Part shown: positions 60,570 through 64,000 of the stretch, piece by piece
Layout: the number at the start of each line of letters is the position of its first letter
Position numbering within the stretch: the stretch's first letter is position 1
Notes under the pieces: generated by a model
Told to the model about the DNA's origin: nothing
Database searches by the model: none
What the model saw: the letters and a program-made list of their open reading frames with translations, nothing else
Source of the DNA: a virus
IMG/VR virus record: IMGVR_UViG_3300048914_000231
Span: 50,063-114,062 of that record
DNA length: 64,000 nt
Reading direction: 5' to 3' (one strand)
Made by a program: the position numbers and the translations under genes

Positions 60570-61574
60570 TCAGAATTCCATGTCGAGCGTGCCGCCGGCC
60601 TGGTAGTCGGTCGGCTTGCCTTCGAAGAAATTGGTCTCGACGCCATTGACCGCGCTGAACGATTCCACCCACGGGGTCGGGTTCTTCACGCCCGGGAACA
60701 GCGGCGCCCAGCCCAGCGACGCGACGCGCTCGTTGGCCAGGAACTTGATGCGCTGGTCGATAATCTGGTCGGTCAGGCCCACAACGCCGCCCTCGATGCT
60801 GTGCTGACCCCAGGCGATCTCCAGGTTCGTCGCAGCGATCAGGATCGCGCGCGCCTTGTCGTAAAAGTCCTTCGTGAAGATACCCGGGTTTTCCGCCTGC
60901 AGGGTGTGGTAGATGTGCACGAAAAACGCCAGGTGGGCCAGTTCGTCGCGCTGGATGTACTTGATCTGGTCCGCGGACTTGAGCATCCGGCCGCGCTTGG
61001 CCAGAACGTAAAAGCCCATGAAGCCGGAGAAGAAATAGATGCCTTCCAGCGCGATGTTACCGATCACCGCCAGCGCGAATTTTTCCGGGCTGTAGTCGCC
61101 GCGCAGCGCATCGCTCTGGGCCATTATGAACTCGTTCTTGGCTGCCAGCACCCTGTCGGTCATGTACATGCCATAAATCTGCTCGGGCCTGAGCGAGACC
61201 GCCTCGATCATGGTGGCGTAGGCGCGCACGTGGTTGGCCTCTTCGTAGGCCTGACGCGCGAACACCATCGACACTTCCGGACTGGTCACGTGCACGCTGA
61301 TGTTGGTGATCAGGTTGTCGAACTGGATGCCGTCCAGGTTGGACAGAAACGACAGGTTGCGGTCGTACATCAGGCGCTCGCCGTCGGTCAGCTTTTCCTG
61401 ATAGCACAGCTTGTCGTCACCCATCGGGATTGATTTTGGAAACCACGTGTTCGCTTCGAGGGTATCCATCATGTCCCAGGCCCACTTGTGCTTGAGCGGA
61501 TTGACGCACATCAGCCTGTCCTGAAACCCTCCGATCAAACGTCGTTCATTTACCATCTGTTGAATAGTTTTCAT
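60570..61574 (-). CDS. nrdB: Ribonucleotide reductase class I small subunit
   Basis: A 334-residue protein, ATG at 61574 overlapping the endonuclease stop. The di-iron and radical residues are visible: Glu112, His115 and Tyr119 in EANHVRAYATMIE correspond to E115, H118 and Y122 of E. coli NrdB, so it should be a tyrosyl-radical class Ia enzyme. Later ALEGIYFFSGFMGF and RDELAHLAFFVHI supply the second set of iron ligands. It pairs with the NrdA encoded upstream. Confidence 0.95.
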   Translation of the reverse strand: MKTIQQMVNERRLIGGFQDRLMCVNPLKHKWAWDMMDTLEANTWFPKSIPMGDDKLCYQEKLTDGERLMYDRNLSFLSNLDGIQFDNLITNISVHVTSPEVSMVFARQAYEEANHVRAYATMIEAVSLRPEQIYGMYMTDRVLAAKNEFIMAQSDALRGDYSPEKFALAVIGNIALEGIYFFSGFMGFYVLAKRGRMLKSADQIKYIQRDELAHLAFFVHIYHTLQAENPGIFTKDFYDKARAILIAATNLEIAWGQHSIEGGVVGLTDQIIDQRIKFLANERVASLGWAPLFPGVKNPTPWVESFSAVNGVETNFFEGKPTDYQAGGTLDMEF

Positions 61575-62197
61575 TTCTTCACTTTCGTTGTTAAAGCCTG
61601 CTTTATGGACCATCCGTTTTCCAATCTATATCGGATGGTTCCCCATCCGATCCCTGTTTGCCTTGCCCACTGCATCAATGTCTGCCTCACGCCTTCAAAT
61701 TCGATGACACGGCTGGAGCGAGTATTGTTGGCCTGTTCCAGTACGGTCGCCCAGCGGCAGTTTCCCGGTTCATAGTTGCCATTGACGTCATCACGTTCGA
61801 TGCTCAAGCCCGCCGGTCGCTCGCCCATATCAGCCAAAAAGTTTTCGAACTTCTTCCAGCGCTCGCATACTGAAATTCCCCGTCCGCCATAGCGGTCATC
61901 GGACAGGTCATTACAACGCGCGATCATGCCGGCCCAGATGGAATACGTTTCAGTATTGGACATGCCGTGCGTTGCATTCAGCTTGCCTCGCGCTGCAGTT
62001 TTCTCTCGGTTGAGACAGCCGCACGACAATGTGACACCGGAGACAAGCGCGCAGCGCTGAATGATCTTGGCGGTTCCGCACTCACAACTACAAAGCCAGC
62101 GCTGACCCGACTTGTCGCGATCAGCCTGCTCTACCGCAAGCAGACGCCCAAATTTCAGACCTATCAGGCTATCGGGGAATCGACGTTTTGCACCCAT
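61571..62197 (-). CDS. HNH homing endonuclease between nrdA and nrdB
   Basis: A 208-residue protein. A zinc-ribbon N-terminus WLCSCECGTAKIIQRCALVS and CGCLNRE is followed by MIARCNDLSDDRYGGRGISV, SIERDDVNGNYEPGNCRWAT (the HNH-AP2 type catalytic stretch with H replaced in part) and a helix-turn-helix-like end RQTLMQWARQTGIGWGTIRY. Free-standing intergenic endonucleases between nrd genes are known in T4-like phages. The stop overlaps the nrdB start. Confidence 0.88.
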   Translation of the reverse strand: MGAKRRFPDSLIGLKFGRLLAVEQADRDKSGQRWLCSCECGTAKIIQRCALVSGVTLSCGCLNREKTAARGKLNATHGMSNTETYSIWAGMIARCNDLSDDRYGGRGISVCERWKKFENFLADMGERPAGLSIERDDVNGNYEPGNCRWATVLEQANNTRSSRVIEFEGVRQTLMQWARQTGIGWGTIRYRLENGWSIKQALTTKVKK

Positions 62198-62211
62198 TAT
62201 CTTCTCGGTTG

Positions 62212-62254
62212 AAAGGGCGGCCGAAGCCGCCCATTACGTCAGTGATGACTTACT
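62212..62254 (-). terminator. Terminator after nrdA with adjacent operator
   Basis: Stem GGGCGGC / GCCGCCC with a TTCG loop then TTTC (62212-62232). Immediately upstream lies AAGTCATCACTGACG (62238-62252), an AGTCA-family site, so a promoter for the endonuclease and nrdB may be nested here as at 17.3 kb. Confidence 0.78.
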
Positions 62255-62260
62255 CTTGCA

Positions 62261-64000
62261 TTATTGGCACGATTCGCATGTCGGGTCTTCAAGCGAGCAC
62301 ATCTTGCCGCTCATGTCTTCCGGCTGCGCGACTTCGGTCTGAACTGGCGCCGCCTGCTTGACTTCTGCCGACTGCGCGCGCAGGTAGTAGGTCGTCTTCA
62401 GGCCTTTCTTCCAGGCCCGGGTGTAGATCGCGTCCAGGTCTTTGCCCTTGACGTTGCCGGGAACCCAGATGTTGGTGCTCTGGGCCTGATCGATCCACTT
62501 CTGGCGCACCGCGGCCGGATCGATGATCCACTGCGGCGCGATGGTGAAGGCTTCCTTGCACAGTTCCGGGCGGCCGTGGCGCAGCGCCGGATCGACCACG
62601 ATGAAGGAACCGGACATGTTCTTCTTGGTCGTTTGACGCTTGAATACCGGCTCGATGGTCGCGGTGGTGCCGACGATGTTGGAGATTGTCGCGGTCGGGG
62701 CCACGGCCATCGTGTTCGAATTGCGCATGCCATAGGTGACAACCTGATTACGCAGCCAGTCCCAGTTCAGCACATAGTCGCGCGTCGTCAGGTCTTTGGC
62801 TTCCTGCTTGGCGGTGTCGATCGGCAGGATGCCCTGCGACCACAGCGAGCCGGCGAACGTCTCGTAGGCGCCGCGTTCTTTCGACAGGTTGCAGGATGCG
62901 TTGATTGCATACCAGGAGAAGCGCTCGGTCACTTCGTCGGCGAACTCCAGGTGCTCTTGAGACTCCCAGTCGATGCCGGCCATGACCAGCATTTCCGCCC
63001 AGCCCATCATGCCCAGGCCCACCGGGCGATGCTTCAGGTTCGAATTGCGGGCGCGCTCGGACGGGTAGTAATTGATGTCGATGACGTTGTCGAGCATGCG
63101 CATGGCGATGCGCACGGTGCGCTCCAGTTTTGCATAATCCATCCGACCGTCGACCATGTGCCGCGCCAGGACCACGCTGCCGATGTTGCAGACGGCGGTT
63201 TCGTCGTCGGACGTGTTCAGGGTGATTTCCGTGCACAGGTTCGAATTGTGGATGACGCCGACGTGCTGCTGCGGGTTGCGGCGGTTGCACTCGTCCTTGA
63301 ACGTGATCCACGGGTGGCCGGTTTCGAACAGGGCCATCAAGACCTTCTTCCAGACGTCGATGGCCGGTTCCTGACGCACGTACCTGCCTTCGGCTTCCAG
63401 TTCCTCGTAGCGGGCCCTGAAGGCTTCACCGTGCAGTTCGTGCAGTTCGGGGTAGTCCTTGGGCGAGAAGAAGCTCCAGACGCCGCGCGCCTCCTTGCGC
63501 TCCATCAGCAGGTCGTTGGTCCACAGGGCCGGGTAGATGTCGTGCGCGCGCATGCGGTCGTCGCCCGATTCCTTTTTCAGGTCGGCGAATGCGCCGAAGT
63601 CCGGGTGGTGCGGCTCGATGTACGGCGCGAACGAACCCTGACGCTTGCCACCCTGATTCACCGCCACGGCAGTGTCGTTGTAGACCTTGAGGTACGGCAC
63701 GATGCCCGACGAGACGCCGTCGGTGCCCTTGATGTGGCAGCCCATGTGACGCACGCGGTGCCAGTCGGTGCCCACGCCGCCGGCAAACTTCGACAGGTTG
63801 GCGCATTCCTGGATGGTGCCGTAGATCGAGGCGTAGCGGTTGACCTGGAAGTTTTCCGCCGTCAGGTCGTCGGCGTCGATGGTGTCGGCCACCGTGTTCA
63901 GGAAGCAGCTGGCCAGCTGGCTGTGACGGGTGCCGGCGTTGAACAGGGTCGGCGTCGAGCTCATGAAATCGAACGAGGACAGGACGTCGTAGAATTCCAG
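62261..64000 (-). CDS. nrdA: Ribonucleotide reductase class I large subunit, 5' part outside window
   Basis: 579 residues are present, open at the right edge, so about the first 150-200 residues are missing. PTLFNAGTRHSQLASCFLN holds the active-site cysteine (C225 of E. coli); NLCTEITLNTSDDETAVCNI holds the thiyl-radical and second active-site cysteines; the extreme C-terminus CSLEDPTCESCQ carries the CxxC pair reduced by thioredoxin or glutaredoxin. It reduces ribonucleotides for phage DNA synthesis. Confidence 0.96.
   Translation of the reverse strand: MEFYDVLSSFDFMSSTPTLFNAGTRHSQLASCFLNTVADTIDADDLTAENFQVNRYASIYGTIQECANLSKFAGGVGTDWHRVRHMGCHIKGTDGVSSGIVPYLKVYNDTAVAVNQGGKRQGSFAPYIEPHHPDFGAFADLKKESGDDRMRAHDIYPALWTNDLLMERKEARGVWSFFSPKDYPELHELHGEAFRARYEELEAEGRYVRQEPAIDVWKKVLMALFETGHPWITFKDECNRRNPQQHVGVIHNSNLCTEITLNTSDDETAVCNIGSVVLARHMVDGRMDYAKLERTVRIAMRMLDNVIDINYYPSERARNSNLKHRPVGLGMMGWAEMLVMAGIDWESQEHLEFADEVTERFSWYAINASCNLSKERGAYETFAGSLWSQGILPIDTAKQEAKDLTTRDYVLNWDWLRNQVVTYGMRNSNTMAVAPTATISNIVGTTATIEPVFKRQTTKKNMSGSFIVVDPALRHGRPELCKEAFTIAPQWIIDPAAVRQKWIDQAQSTNIWVPGNVKGKDLDAIYTRAWKKGLKTTYYLRAQSAEVKQAAPVQTEVAQPEDMSGKMCSLEDPTCESCQ

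Noticed and set aside
1-64000. tRNA genes, integrase or attachment sites
   Set aside because: I found no cloverleaf with CCA end and no tyrosine or serine recombinase motif. A search with dedicated tools on the whole genome would be decisive.

Overview
The window is about 64 kb of a tailed double-stranded DNA phage (siphovirus type) with high GC, densely packed and read almost entirely on the minus strand. Both ends are open: a tail-fibre gene runs off the left edge and the class I ribonucleotide reductase large subunit runs off the right edge, so this is one part of a larger genome. The lambda-style tail cassette (G/GT frameshift on GGGAAAG, tape measure, M, L, K and J relatives), the strong Shine-Dalgarno sites and the sigma70-type promoters point to a Gram-negative, probably proteobacterial, host. 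I cannot name the host. No integrase, tRNA, holin or DNA polymerase is visible here.

Layout, in the minus-strand order of transcription. 64.0-56.6 kb: nucleotide metabolism (nrdA, a homing endonuclease, nrdB, a lipoprotein, thyX, a MazG-like protein, an AAA kinase). 56.6-38.3 kb: an accessory region of about 45 small genes in short operons. It holds a DGQHR/ParB-fold protein, an AAA+ ATPase, a Cro/C1-like regulator, a DnaQ-like exonuclease, two GIY-YIG endonucleases, a HicA-like protein, a DUF4262-like protein and many unknowns, including several small paralogue sets. 38.3-32.9 kb: small unknown genes, a long repeat-rich non-coding stretch and a parS-like palindrome. 32.6-28.0 kb: the only plus-strand block, with an SF2 helicase, a small membrane protein, and a chain of small genes joined by eight identical 7-nt overlaps, most of them paralogues. 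28.0-23.3 kb: a tightly coupled minus-strand operon with two ParB-fold proteins, an Acb2-like anti-CBASS protein, an ABC ATPase, a thioredoxin, a GNAT-fold protein and several tiny membrane peptides. I read it as a candidate DNA-modification or defence-evasion operon. 23.1-12.9 kb: packaging and head genes (terS, terL, portal, scaffold, major capsid, connectors, tail tube). 12.9-1 kb: tail assembly, tape measure, tip and host-specificity proteins.

Regulation is unusually legible. A palindrome AGTCA-N4-TGACT recurs at 13 or more intergenic sites and sits inside, or beside, sigma70-type promoters with 17-nt spacers, ahead of both structural and early genes. A second family, TCGCA-N3-TGCGA and relatives, sits just downstream of -10 elements in the accessory region. 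At several places a promoter is nested in the terminator of the upstream operon. A roughly 95-bp AT-rich element occurs twice in opposite orientation, upstream of terS and at 35.8 kb, and is a candidate origin, packaging or control element.

The best candidates for undescribed biology are the ParB/ABC/GNAT/thioredoxin operon, the 7-nt-overlap gene array, the two-family operator network and the duplicated AT-rich element. All functions are read from the sequence without database searches.
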